From assembly GCA_021234155.1 (NCBI GenBank), contig JAJEKV010000016.1, forward strand, positions 4,239,896-4,303,895: a stretch of 64,000 bases of DNA, given 5' to 3'. Positions 54,641 to 64,000 of the stretch are shown in pieces (position 1 is the stretch's first letter; each line of letters begins with the position of its first letter). The DNA is from Isoetes taiwanensis. Lineage: Eukaryota; Streptophyta; Lycopodiopsida; Isoetales; Isoetaceae. The notes beneath the pieces were generated by a model that saw nothing but the letters and a program-made list of their open reading frames with translations, was not told the DNA's origin and made no database searches. The position numbers and the translations under genes were made by a program.

Positions 54641-55266
54641 TTGGCACAATCCCGTCAAAAGTAGAGGTTTCAAGAAGAAATGTTGGCCGACATGCATGCA
54701 GCGGTGGAAGAAGTTTGAGGATATCTTCTAGCAAAGAAGGAGTCGACAAAAGAGCATCGCCGACAAGCATCGAACAAATGAGAGTTCCAAGTTGGCGGCG
54801 ATGTCCGCCTCATGATCAAAGTGAAGAAAGCGAAGTCTCGCGATCGAAATTGTAAGAAGCTTGCTCCAAGGTGGGCTGGACCTTCTAATAGTCCGTAGAG
54901 TAGGAAATCAATCCTACAAGTTAGACTTGCCAAAGACACCTAAAGATTCATAAAGTCTTCCACGTGAGTTTATTGAAGAAGCATACTCCAAATCCGCATT
55001 TAAGTCTTGGACACTCCAACGTTGTTGGAAATGATGGAGGAGCAAATGGAAATAGTCCCGCACTGATTCTTGATAAAGCCTTCAAGAAAACAAGGAGATC
55101 AGAGTTTCTCCAATATTTGGTTAAGTGGAAACACTTGCCGGTGGAAGACGCGACGTGGGTACTCAAGAAAGATCTATTAAAACAGTACCCACAGTTTATG
55201 GAGCAATGGGACGGCAAGGTCATCTCCGAAGAAATCGGCTCAGGCATGTCGATTTGTGTAGATTAA
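54641..55266 (+). pseudogene. Gypsy integrase C-terminus and chromodomain
   Basis: The frame 54,964-55,266 contains FLQYLVKWKHLPVEDATWVLKKDL, the chromodomain signature (YLVKWK, then DATWV). This places the element in the chromovirus branch of Ty3/gypsy. In relatives the domain guides integration, in some clades through methylated H3K9. The domain is intact in this otherwise broken copy. Confidence 0.85.
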
Positions 55267-56141
55267 TTCTATGTGTAGTTAAGATTAATCTGCGCATGCA
55301 ACCTATGCTAGGTATGGGTTGCATGCGTTGTTACCGATGATGAGACCACTACGGTGATCTATAGGACGTGATGTAATGTCAATGTAGGCATGACCGCGGT
55401 TCCGCTTGGATGAGTGGAAGGTAGATTAGAAAGTCTACTTTTGTCCCACGGAAGTAGACGACCTCGAGAGAAAAGAGGTCATTCAGGAATGCATTGATAG
55501 GAAAAGCACCTCTAGTCAATGCCTACGGGGAGGACCCTATCCTTCACGCCCCATATACGGGAAGGACCCTATCCTCCACGCTGGGCAACTAAAGGTGTAG
55601 GCATGAGCGCCATATAGGCATTATAGGGCGCTGTCTCCACGGCCACGATGGAAGAAGCATCCTCTTCCTATGCCGGGAGATTAGCCATGCATTCATGTAG
55701 ATAGGTGGGATGGTCACCATATAACCAAAACTCTTATTAATAATTAAAATGGTACTAACGTAGTGTCGACCTGCAGGCCAATAGAGCGCTCCGGAGGGCA
55801 AGGAGGTCGAGCTATGAAGACTTGCAACACAAATTTTGTTGGAATGTGTTGCAAGGAATGAAGAGTACCTCGAAGAATAATTATATATATGAAATATTAA
55901 AATTTTGATAAACTAAAATATCGTGATAAGTGAAACTATTGAGTAACTTGTTTTAATGATGTTACGAATTGATAAGTTATTTCATAAGATAATGGCGTAA
56001 TAATGTTCTAAAAATATTACCTTAAGGTAATCTTAATAAATGCGCAAGTATTATAGTAGTATATTGTATGCATCAGGTTGATTGCAGGTTAGGAGGATTC
56101 CAAGGTGGGGAGACCCATGATGCCGCGACAAAGATCATTTC
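55267..56141 (+). other. Gypsy 3' non-coding region
   Basis: There is no coding frame of note. It contains a doubled GGACCCTATCCT phrase (about 55,532 and 55,566). AAGGTGGGGAGA at 56,102-56,113 is a copy of the polypurine tract. Confidence 0.5.
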
Positions 56142-56153
56142 AAGGTGGGGAGA
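56142..56153 (+). promoter_or_regulatory. Polypurine tract of the gypsy element
   Basis: AAGGTGGGGAGA lies directly before the 3' LTR (TGTGACG at 56,155), the position needed for plus-strand priming. An identical 12-mer is 40 bp upstream. Confidence 0.8.
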
Positions 56154-56154
56154 A

Positions 56155-57745
56155 TGTGACGTTCCCAGCACAAAGATACGGTCCCGTGATCGATATCAGA
56201 TCGCCACGCCACGCCGCACACGCCACCCCGACCGACGTGGTATGTCTGACGCGTGTAGCCAGGCGGGTAGCCCCTAGGGGGCAACTTGCAAGGTATGTGC
56301 ATTTATTAATGTGCACATCTACTAATGTGCACATTTATCTAGGTGCACATTTTCCCATGTGGATACCTTTATGCCACCTAGCCATTAAAGGCAAGTGGGC
56401 CATACCCAATTATCCTACATGCTTAAAGGGATAATTGGAAACCCTAGCCCTAACCCCTTGTCTATTTAGGTAGGAGAAACCCTAACTTGCCATTTTCATC
56501 CATAGGGTTTTAGGGCTCGCTTTTGCTTGCTCAAGGGGTCAAAACCGCCTCCCGCACTGGCCCGAGCTTAATTGCACCATTAGTTTTCCTTGTTGGTTCC
56601 ATCTTCAAGCAGCTCAAACAGATGGTCGAGTTCAGGCAGGAGGAGCGAGCCAAGGATCAGATTTAGTCAATTTAATAGCCTAAACCGCCTTCCACCATTG
56701 AATCAAAGAGGGTTTAGCCTATTAAATTGCCCATAGCAGCCACTTAGATCCCCGATACTAGACTCTAACTAAAGAACCTAACTCTATGATATGGATTAGA
56801 TCTAGTTCTTTAGTTCTTCCGTGATGTATATGGATGATGTATCTCTCGTGAACTCCTTGTATTGGGAAGGGGGTAGAGGCCCTAAAGCTTGGTAGTAGAT
56901 GCTCCTAGATTAGCCTCTCTAGCACATCAGAGATTCGCCCGCGTACGGCCGCACTTGGTTGTGGGTGAAGGGGCCACCGCTTATAAAGAGGTTTGTGTTC
57001 TCGACTTTGAACGATCCCTCCGGTGTGTAAAGTCCACCGGGGATCATTGTGGACTAGGTCTAATGGCTTGCCAACGCGTGTGGGCAAGGCATGGGCTCGA
57101 CACCCCGGGAGTGATGCGCCACTCTCCAAAGGGGTTCAAGTCGAATAAGGGCAAGGGGCCCTCTAGTCACCTTTGAGTCAAGATGTAGATCTCTCGAGGG
57201 AGAGATCCCTACCGCCCCATCGAACCGGGAGATGCAACCCGTGAATAGCCCTTTGGCTATGCATCCCATGGCGGCTACAAATAAGTCCCAACACTTTTCA
57301 GCCTACTCCGCAAAGTGTGCATGTATATGGGCGGATGGAGGGACAACCCTAAGCCACGTTCTTATGCCAGCCCACATCCATTGCCATGAATTCGCCCTCA
57401 AGAATGAACTCCTGAGACCCAAGCCCTCAATCATCCCTTCGAAGTCCGAGCCTTGGGTAGGATTTCCCATATGTATTGTGCTGATCTTTGTCTATGCAGA
57501 TGTTGATGTACCACCCTTCGAGGTGGATATGTGATGATATTGTATACTGACATGTATGTCTACGCTTCCGCAGCTAGGTAGGCCCTGAGGGAGACGGGGT
57601 AAAATGACCCCTTCACTCTTCCCACTAGAACTCATTACGGTTGCAGTGATATGTGGAAGGCCCTGTATCAGCATGGAGCTGGTATGGGGGATGAACTCCT
57701 GTTTGTATACGGTGAGTGCACCGTATACGAGTAGGGGACGTCACA
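56155..57745 (+). repeat. Gypsy 3' LTR (1,591 bp)
   Basis: It starts TGTGACGTTCCC and ends GGGGACGTCACA, short inverted ends of the TG...CA type. Near 56,298-56,352 four TGTGCAC/GTGCACA motifs repeat with 18-22 bp spacing, a possible enhancer. ORFs inside (for example 56,889-57,176; 57,232-57,534) are LTR sequence and not genes. No 5' LTR matching it was seen upstream in the window, so the element is 5'-incomplete. Confidence 0.85.
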
Positions 57746-58555
57746 CGAAGTCTCCAAAAGGACCTTTATTATCGCAGTGGCTCCAACACGCTCCTCCTTG
57801 GATAACCCTGCCAATCAGACCTCCACAATGAGACCTCCAGACCTTGAAAACTTCGCCAAACTTCAAGGAAAAAGGCTTCTAGCTTCTGTCTGTACAAATC
57901 AACTCATTGTAGAATCACCTGCTTCCAGCTTATGTGATATGTGCAAATCCCTGTGGAATCATATTCTAGCTTTTATCACAGAAGACAAATCATTGTGTTA
58001 CCTGCAGTTGGATCAAGACACAAAACCCAAACTCGAATCAGTTCCAGATTTCGCAGTAGCATAGATGTTCTGCCTTCAAATTACTATCTGCTCCGAATTT
58101 TTTCAACAACTATGATATTTGGAAAGCTAAAGGAACAACAGAACGATAAGCTAGAAGAAGCAGCAATTCAAAGATGGTGCCGTATAATAAGATTAGAAGA
58201 AAAAGGGATGAGGCCTTCATGTAGTTTCGTAATTTGAGAAAGAAGGGGCAGGGCATTTGATGTGGCTATGGCAGGTCAGTACCTTAGAACACAGCTCCAT
58301 TTGTATTCCGGAAGATCAAATCCAAATTCTACTCCTCTGGACCCTTTTGATCCAAAATATCGAGGTCCAAAATATCGAGGCAAAAACAGTGTAAAGTATA
58401 AAAATTAGAGGCATTTTAATAAATATATAAAATGTATGGGTATTTTGACAATTATGAAAAAATACAAGGGCATTTTTAAAATTTTCCCTACATAAATCGA
58501 TGAAAGTGGTTTGGTTGGATTGTTGCATGTAGGGTTCGATTTTCCATTATCTCGG
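57746..58555. other. Sequence after the gypsy element, one weak ORF
   Basis: A 95-codon frame (57,777-58,064, +) includes PDLENFAKLQGKRLLASVCT and CDMCKSLWNHILAFI and is not repetitive. It may be an exon remnant of the locus into which the gypsy element inserted, but no family is recognised. Confidence 0.3.
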
Positions 58556-59008
58556 TGACCCGTACTTATATATTATTCATCTTTTTTGCATCCTTTGCGT
58601 TTAAATGGTTGTATCTAAATGGATGTTGGATTATTTGCATTTCATTACTATTGTCATATCCTGATAAGGTTCCAGCGGCCATCTTCTTCACTTTCATTCT
58701 TCTAGTTTTGGGGGTGCACTCCCTTGCTTTGCACATTGGTCTTACCTTCATCCCAACTACACTTCACCTTGCCCACCTGCCATTCCAACCACGACTATTC
58801 TCTCGGTCTCACCTTCAAAACCTCGATCTCGACGTCGATTGGGCCTCGTCATCGATTTCCATTACGTATTAACCTATTATTAGATATATAATAGGGGTTT
58901 GATGTAGGGGTATGATGTTTAGCCTGTTTGCAGTTTGCTTATGCTTTCCTATTAGGTTTTGCTGCCATGATATAAAGAGTTGCTAGCCATGATCATGATT
59001 TCGTCTTC
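58555..59008. other. Unassigned; hydrophobic ORF not supported
   Basis: The 105-codon frame at 58,555-58,872 is hydrophobic, overlaps a reverse frame and has no signature. Confidence 0.3.
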
Positions 59009-59056
59009 GACATCGTTTCATTTCGACATCGTTTCATTTCGACATCGTTTCATTTC
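59009..59056 (+). repeat. Three perfect copies of a 16-bp tandem repeat
   Basis: GACATCGTTTCATTTC is repeated three times without change. Confidence 0.95.
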
Positions 59057-59424
59057 GTTCTCGCCATATACTCTCTTTACTTGCTATATTAGCTTTGAGC
59101 CTCGAACCTAGCCGTTTATGTAACATTTGATCTTAAATTCTATTTAAACCTTTGACCTCCTCCATGGATTGAGCTTGTTTTACCCTGGTCCTCCATTTTT
59201 GTTTCATAGATAGTGCCCAGGGTACATGTGCGGTTGTGCAAATGGGTAACTTCACGAGAGGCGGGCGATGGACTTCTATTTTCGGCCACCTTGTCCTACA
59301 CTATTCTCATAGAATTCCCATTTTACATTATGTTAGATGAGTTCCTTTAGAAGTAAGCTTCTATCCTGTTTTTTCTAAGTGGCTCATCTTTGTAAGTTAT
59401 CAGGATTTATAGTACTAAATCTTT

Positions 59425-59960
59425 CTTATTAAGCTTATTGGTTGACATATTAGTCTCTTTGCGCCAGATATACATGCCATTTCCCTTGTCCATAATTAGA
59501 GATAGCTTGGGTAGATCCAACATTGTTGTGGAGAGGCATAGTGCTAGATCCTTCTTATTAGATTATTGGTTAAAGTATTAGTCTATTTGCACCTAGATCC
59601 AGACTTGAACCTACACATTTTCCCATTCTTTTTCATTTTTATCTAGTCACGTGCTCGATACTATTTTTTCTCATATTTTATCTGAGACATTGTTATTTTC
59701 CCGCATTAGGTGAATTCGGCAATTTGTTAGCCATGTGGTCTAGGTTCTTAAACTGGCTAAACCGGGTTTGCATGCTTGTTTCCTGCATTTGTCGAGGTTT
59801 TTTTTATGTTTTGGAAAGCAAGTTTCTATGTTGTTTTCTCTAGGTACCTCTTGTTTGTAAGTTTAAAAGTCATAGTACTCGACCTTTCCTATTAGCTTAT
59901 TGGTTGATGTATTAGTCTATTTGCACCTAGATCCAGGCTTGAACCTACACATTTTCCTAT
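59425..59960 (+). repeat. Three dispersed copies of a ~70-bp tRNA-like segment
   Basis: Copies near 59,427, 59,557-59,626 and 59,888-59,959 share TTATTGGTTGATGTATTAGT, CTATTTGCACCTAGATCCAG and GCTTGAACCTACACATTTTC. TTAGCTTATTGG resembles an A box, and GGCTTGAACC a weakened B box about 45 bp later. The second and third copies are the most alike. Confidence 0.6.
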
Positions 59961-62488
59961 TGGTTTTTGTTGATATGCCACCATTTATTTTTTGGGATTG
60001 GGGTGGTTGTTTAGTCATAGGAGTATTTTCTAGTCTATGAATTCGGATGGTGTCCCCGATCCCTTTTTCTTCAATCACATGCACGAAGTTGTTGTTCTGG
60101 TTTGGGAGATTCTTCTTATCGTATTGTGTTTCTAAGATGCAACTTGTTACCATGATTCGCGTGATTCTCATTTTTCCATCGTTTTACGGTCCTTTGCATG
60201 TATTGTTATCATTGTTTTTTATTGATATATTCCCTTTTGCTTTATATTCATCTCTTCGACTAGCACATTTCTACTGCAGGTTGGGATGTTTAGCTCACAT
60301 CATGTTTGACCTTCGAACCCGACCTCGGCCTTATTTTTGGTTGCGACCTTATCTTAGTTTCCTTCATCCCAGCTCTCATTTCCTTTTCTCATGGACCACG
60401 TATGTTCTCGCATAGGGACAACAACATTCGGTCCACTTTCAGCTCGATGGGAGAGGTGCTCTCACTGTGGGAGCTCGTGGAGTTCCCGATAGTCTTTTTT
60501 TCGACATCATGGATGCGGGTATTCATTCTCTTCTCAGGCACGATATATTCAGCCTGATCTTCATGAGCAGTGAGTTGCAGTTATCTCGCCTCTTAGGTCT
60601 ATCAGGAGAGCACTAGGTCTGCAAGGAGAGCAGAGCTCCTTTTTTTTCGGCCGGTGTTTTGGTGTGTGTATACCACGAATCCTCGTCACAACAATACAGA
60701 TCGATCTACACCGTAGATCGAGATTCTCGTGCGAGGGCAAGCGATATATATTCAATCTTTTCATATTTCTTTTTATTCGCCTTCTTCTCAGAACAGTATA
60801 GTAGCATTGGGCAAACCGTTTTCTTTTTTCCTCTTTTTCATGGACCATCGACTCAGGTGTCATCTATGTTAAGAAATTTCATAATGTCTCTCTTTTTTAA
60901 GCACGTTATTGTTATTTATATGCGCTTGACACGTGTGACAAGCCCCTCCTTATTATAGAGGTTTTTTATCGCATCGCATGCATGGCCAGCCCCTCTGGAG
61001 GTTTTCTTTTCAAGTTCTTTCAGGTTCTTTCAAGTTCTTTTCAAAGTTATGTATTTTCATATGGCACGCATGACCAGCCCCTTCTTGTTATAGAGGTTTA
61101 TTGTCGCGTGGCACGCATTGAGCCTTTCTTGAGGTTTTTCATAGTTCTTTCTGTTATGTTGCTATTTCTTATTTTATGTTATGTGGTTTTTGTTGTCATC
61201 GGCATTCATTACAGGACGCACGTGAATAGCTTCACAACAAGAGTTTTAGCCATCCATATGTTGTGCTTATTAACACAACTCATGGTACTTGCGTTTATAT
61301 TTTCAAGATGAGAAAAATCAAGGGACATATATATTTCCTCTTCGCTCGGTACCGGTCTTTTGCTTCCTTGCATGGACGCTCCAATCAATACCTCGAGAAC
61401 ATTGGCGACCATTTCTTATTAGGGTTTTTCCCGAAAACCTGAAAGGGCCAGGTTTTTTATTCCAATAAGAAGCTTTCGCCACTCTTCTCACCTTGCCTTG
61501 CCCTATCATGATATTATTGTCATTTTCTCTTTATATGGGGTGGTCCGATATTGTGCCTATGGTCGGCTACCCCACTCACTTCAAAAATTGTAAACTCAAA
61601 TGTATACTGCTGATGTGACCTATATTGGCCAGTGTTTTGATGTGCGTATATCGGGAGCCTCATCACGAGAATGATAATGTTCTAGCTGATCCAATTGCAA
61701 CTAATGCGAACTTGAAAACAGAGATAATAAAGAAGTTACACCTGAAAAACATAGCCACTTGATGCTATGTTCCAAGATAGTCAAGTTTCTAATGACATTA
61801 GCACTTACTATGGCTATAGACACTCATTTATGGTCTTGGGATGAGCATTGCAGGAAAATGAAAAAATGCATGAATTTGTAGGGAAAACAAATGAAGAATA
61901 TGAGGATAGGGACACCAAGAAAGTTTTCTAGAAACCAAAGAAGAAAACCAAAACTTTGGATTAACTGTCTAGAAGCTGAAAACATATGCAGTCCATAGGA
62001 CTCTAGGAGATGAAAAAATATTCTTATTCTGTTTTATATTCAATAAAAGCTTCTTAATTTTGAGTTGTGATTCATTTCATAGATTGCAATGATAGTTGAA
62101 ATTATCTTTTTAATGAGTTTTAGAACCAGATTGAGCCCATTCAAGTTGTGGTTCACATATATATTTTTGTTGTATTTCTATGTTTTCTCTTCTCTCCCCC
62201 CCCCATTTTTTAATTGAGGTGATGATGAAGCAAGATTGGCTACACTAGCCGTATTTGCAATTCGATCAGCATCTCGCTTGTGCTACTAAATTCAATGATT
62301 GCTTGGCACGTGTGCAGAGTGTATGAAATGGTTAAATATTATTGCTGATCTGGAGTTCAACTCCCTAACATGCTCTAATTATATGTATCGGGCTTTAGAC
62401 TGATTTCAATCTTTGCATCAATATTGAATGAAATATATGTCTTTTGATGTTTAGAGAGGTTTTCTGATGATTTATTTATTGCTATAAT
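59961..62488. other. Unassigned, with minor internal repeats
   Basis: A segment near 60,650-60,690 (GGCCGGTGTTTTGGTGTGTGTAT) recurs diverged at 61,629-61,660. Blocks of GGCACGCATGACCAGCCCCTT type repeat at 60,980 and 61,062. ORFs here are short, hydrophobic and unsupported. There is no gene call. Confidence 0.4.
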
Positions 62489-62611
62489 AGTCACCAATAA
62501 GGTTGAAAGCTGATCCCATGGGCATGTTCATTAGTCACCAAATAGGTTGCAGGGTGAACCATGATCCGTTAAACAGTTTAATAGTCACCATTCAGGTTGA
62601 AGAATGATCCA
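62489..62611 (+). repeat. Three imperfect repeats of AGTCACCAATNAGGTTGAAG
   Basis: Copies begin near 62,488, 62,532 and 62,583. Each ends in a TGATCC and is separated by 10-25 bp. Confidence 0.7.
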
Positions 62612-64000
62612 TTCAAGGGAACTATTATCAACATGGAAAATAACCATGAATGACAAGCTATCACCATGTGGGTGCTCCATAGACCTCCTCTAATTTATGA
62701 CATTTTATTTGTTTGTAGAAGTTTTAGATCAGGATAATTCACTACTAGGTTTATATTTTGGCTAAAAATGATACTATTCTAGTGTTATTTGAGCATTTTA
62801 AGAAAAAAAATTCTTAAGTCCACCATTGATGCTCTTCCTTAACCTTTTCGAAGGGTGGAACATAGATGCTACCCTTGCTCAAACTCTTGGGGAATTATTG
62901 ACGGTCTAGTCCTAAGATCAGTATACTGGATATATAATACTGGCATGGGCTAGCATAGAAATAATGGCAAGGGTAGACCACTCCATTTGCCCCTCTTGTG
63001 CATACTTTGCATAGAGATCGAAAAGCATCGAGTCTTGAGCGTAGCGTGCTGAAGACGTAACCTCTAGGGCTACTCCAATGTTTCATCTCCTCTAATCCAG
63101 AAAGGGCTTACTCTCTTCCAGGAAGTATCATGCCACTGCGTGCCGCTAGATGTTCATGGTCCAACTGTGCCCATACTCAATCTAACCTCACTGAGGCGTC
63201 ACACCATCTAGGAGGGAACGAACATATACCTTTTCAACAAGCAAACAAACGGTTAGATCTAGCACACAAAAGTCTCCTGATAGACATTCCACACCAAGAG
63301 ACTAATTGCATGGGATAAGTCTTCCCTTATAGGCCAGTCAAACACTTTTTGCCCACAAGCAGGTGGGCGTCTATGCACAAGCCGAGTCTGAAGGAAATTA
63401 CTGAGGTCATTCACTAAAGTCATCTCTACACATGGCTTCTAGGTCTCTATCCCCCAAGCACAAAAGGTGAAACAAAGAGAACATCCATGATTATCAACAC
63501 ATGATAACATAATAGAATAGAATTGAACTGAATGGATAGAACAACAGTTCTAACTTGACTACTCTAATCACATATAATAACAAATGATTAGGGTTCATTT
63601 GTCAATCCAATTTTAAAGTTAGATTGCTTAAGCTCCAGAAGGCATCTAAAGCCTAAAATTAGATGACAACCTAGCTTAGGAACATCAATCAAGCCTATTA
63701 ATCCAATTATCTCTAGCACCCATCTAAACCTTGATTGACGCCCAAACACTGAAAGGCTTACATCTTGTTCGATCTTGAGACATTATTTGCTGCCCTTTAG
63801 GATAGTAGTTTAGGCACTTGTTGTGAGTCTTCCTGCTACCTGACGCTAATCTATTTCGACTTCAGATGCTCATCCATCTAGATCTTGTTTATAGATCCTA
63901 AAAAGACTCGATTAGAGTTCTTGCCCTATTTTCCAGAATAGCGAACTATAGATTATGGACTGAAAAGGGGAGATGGCAGAGACTAATGGTTGAAAGAAGT
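62612..64000. other. Unassigned sequence to the window end
   Basis: No coding frame longer than about 63 codons and no known repeat. The composition near 63,000-63,400 is slightly richer in GC; it may be the edge of a retroelement that continues outside the window. Confidence 0.35.

Noticed and set aside
58555-58872. Hydrophobic 105-codon ORF as a membrane protein
   Set aside because: No family signature, an overlapping reverse frame and no promoter context.

Overview
The window looks like TE-dense nuclear DNA of a land plant. The evidence is a plant-type (type-B) response-regulator fragment with a correctly spliced intron, a thaumatin-like (PR-5) pseudogene, a chromodomain Ty3/gypsy retrotransposon, CACTA (EnSpm/CMC) termini, L1-type LINEs and telo-box (AAACCCTA) motifs. 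The species cannot be named from the sequence. No intact ordinary housekeeping gene was found; almost everything is mobile, repetitive or decayed.

Layout. 1-8.8 kb: the tail of one LINE, then a nearly full-length but inactivated LINE (about 3.1-7.9 kb) with a coiled-coil ORF1, endonuclease and reverse transcriptase, ending in an (ATTCT)17 tract. 8.8-33 kb: a tandem array of 435-585 bp units carrying tRNA-like A/B boxes. It is interrupted by a short poly(A) retroposon (11.3 kb), an 11,159-bp CACTA element (11,910-23,068, AAA target duplication, empty site reconstructed exactly from neighbouring units) and a block at 23.7-31.1 kb holding the 3' half of an L1, an antisense GIY-YIG nuclease ORF and an unrecognised duplicated segment. 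33.0-36.5 kb: a two-gene module. Gene 1 has its own TATA box and poly(A) signal and reads as a very divergent histone H3: an H3-identical tail start, about 320 residues of charged and proline-rich insert, then a complete 89-residue H3 histone fold, all in one frame but crossed by two TAG codons. Gene 2 follows with a similar promoter. The same 67-bp palindrome occurs three times around the two promoters.

37-57.7 kb: a Ty3/gypsy chromovirus (gag, CCHC knuckle, protease, then RT, RNase H, integrase, chromodomain and 3' LTR). It is split between protease and RT by a 13,553-bp terminal-inverted-repeat element (38,698-52,250) flanked by TGTC; removing the element and one TGTC restores the gypsy reading frame. 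That element carries antisense fragments of a type-B response regulator and a thaumatin-like gene, and a 315-bp satellite whose monomers each hold a pair of inverted telo-boxes. The satellite is itself interrupted by a 2,740-bp solo LTR with GTTTT target duplications. 57.7-64 kb: low-information sequence with small tandem and tRNA-like repeats.

How the parts relate. The nesting gives a relative order of events: gypsy, then the 13.5-kb TIR element, then the solo LTR; and the tRNA-like array, then the CACTA. The standout is the H3-like gene with its co-promoted neighbour. It has the architecture of a chromatin-targeting gene lodged in a heterochromatic repeat field. Whether it is expressed, or is a decaying TE passenger, cannot be settled from sequence alone.
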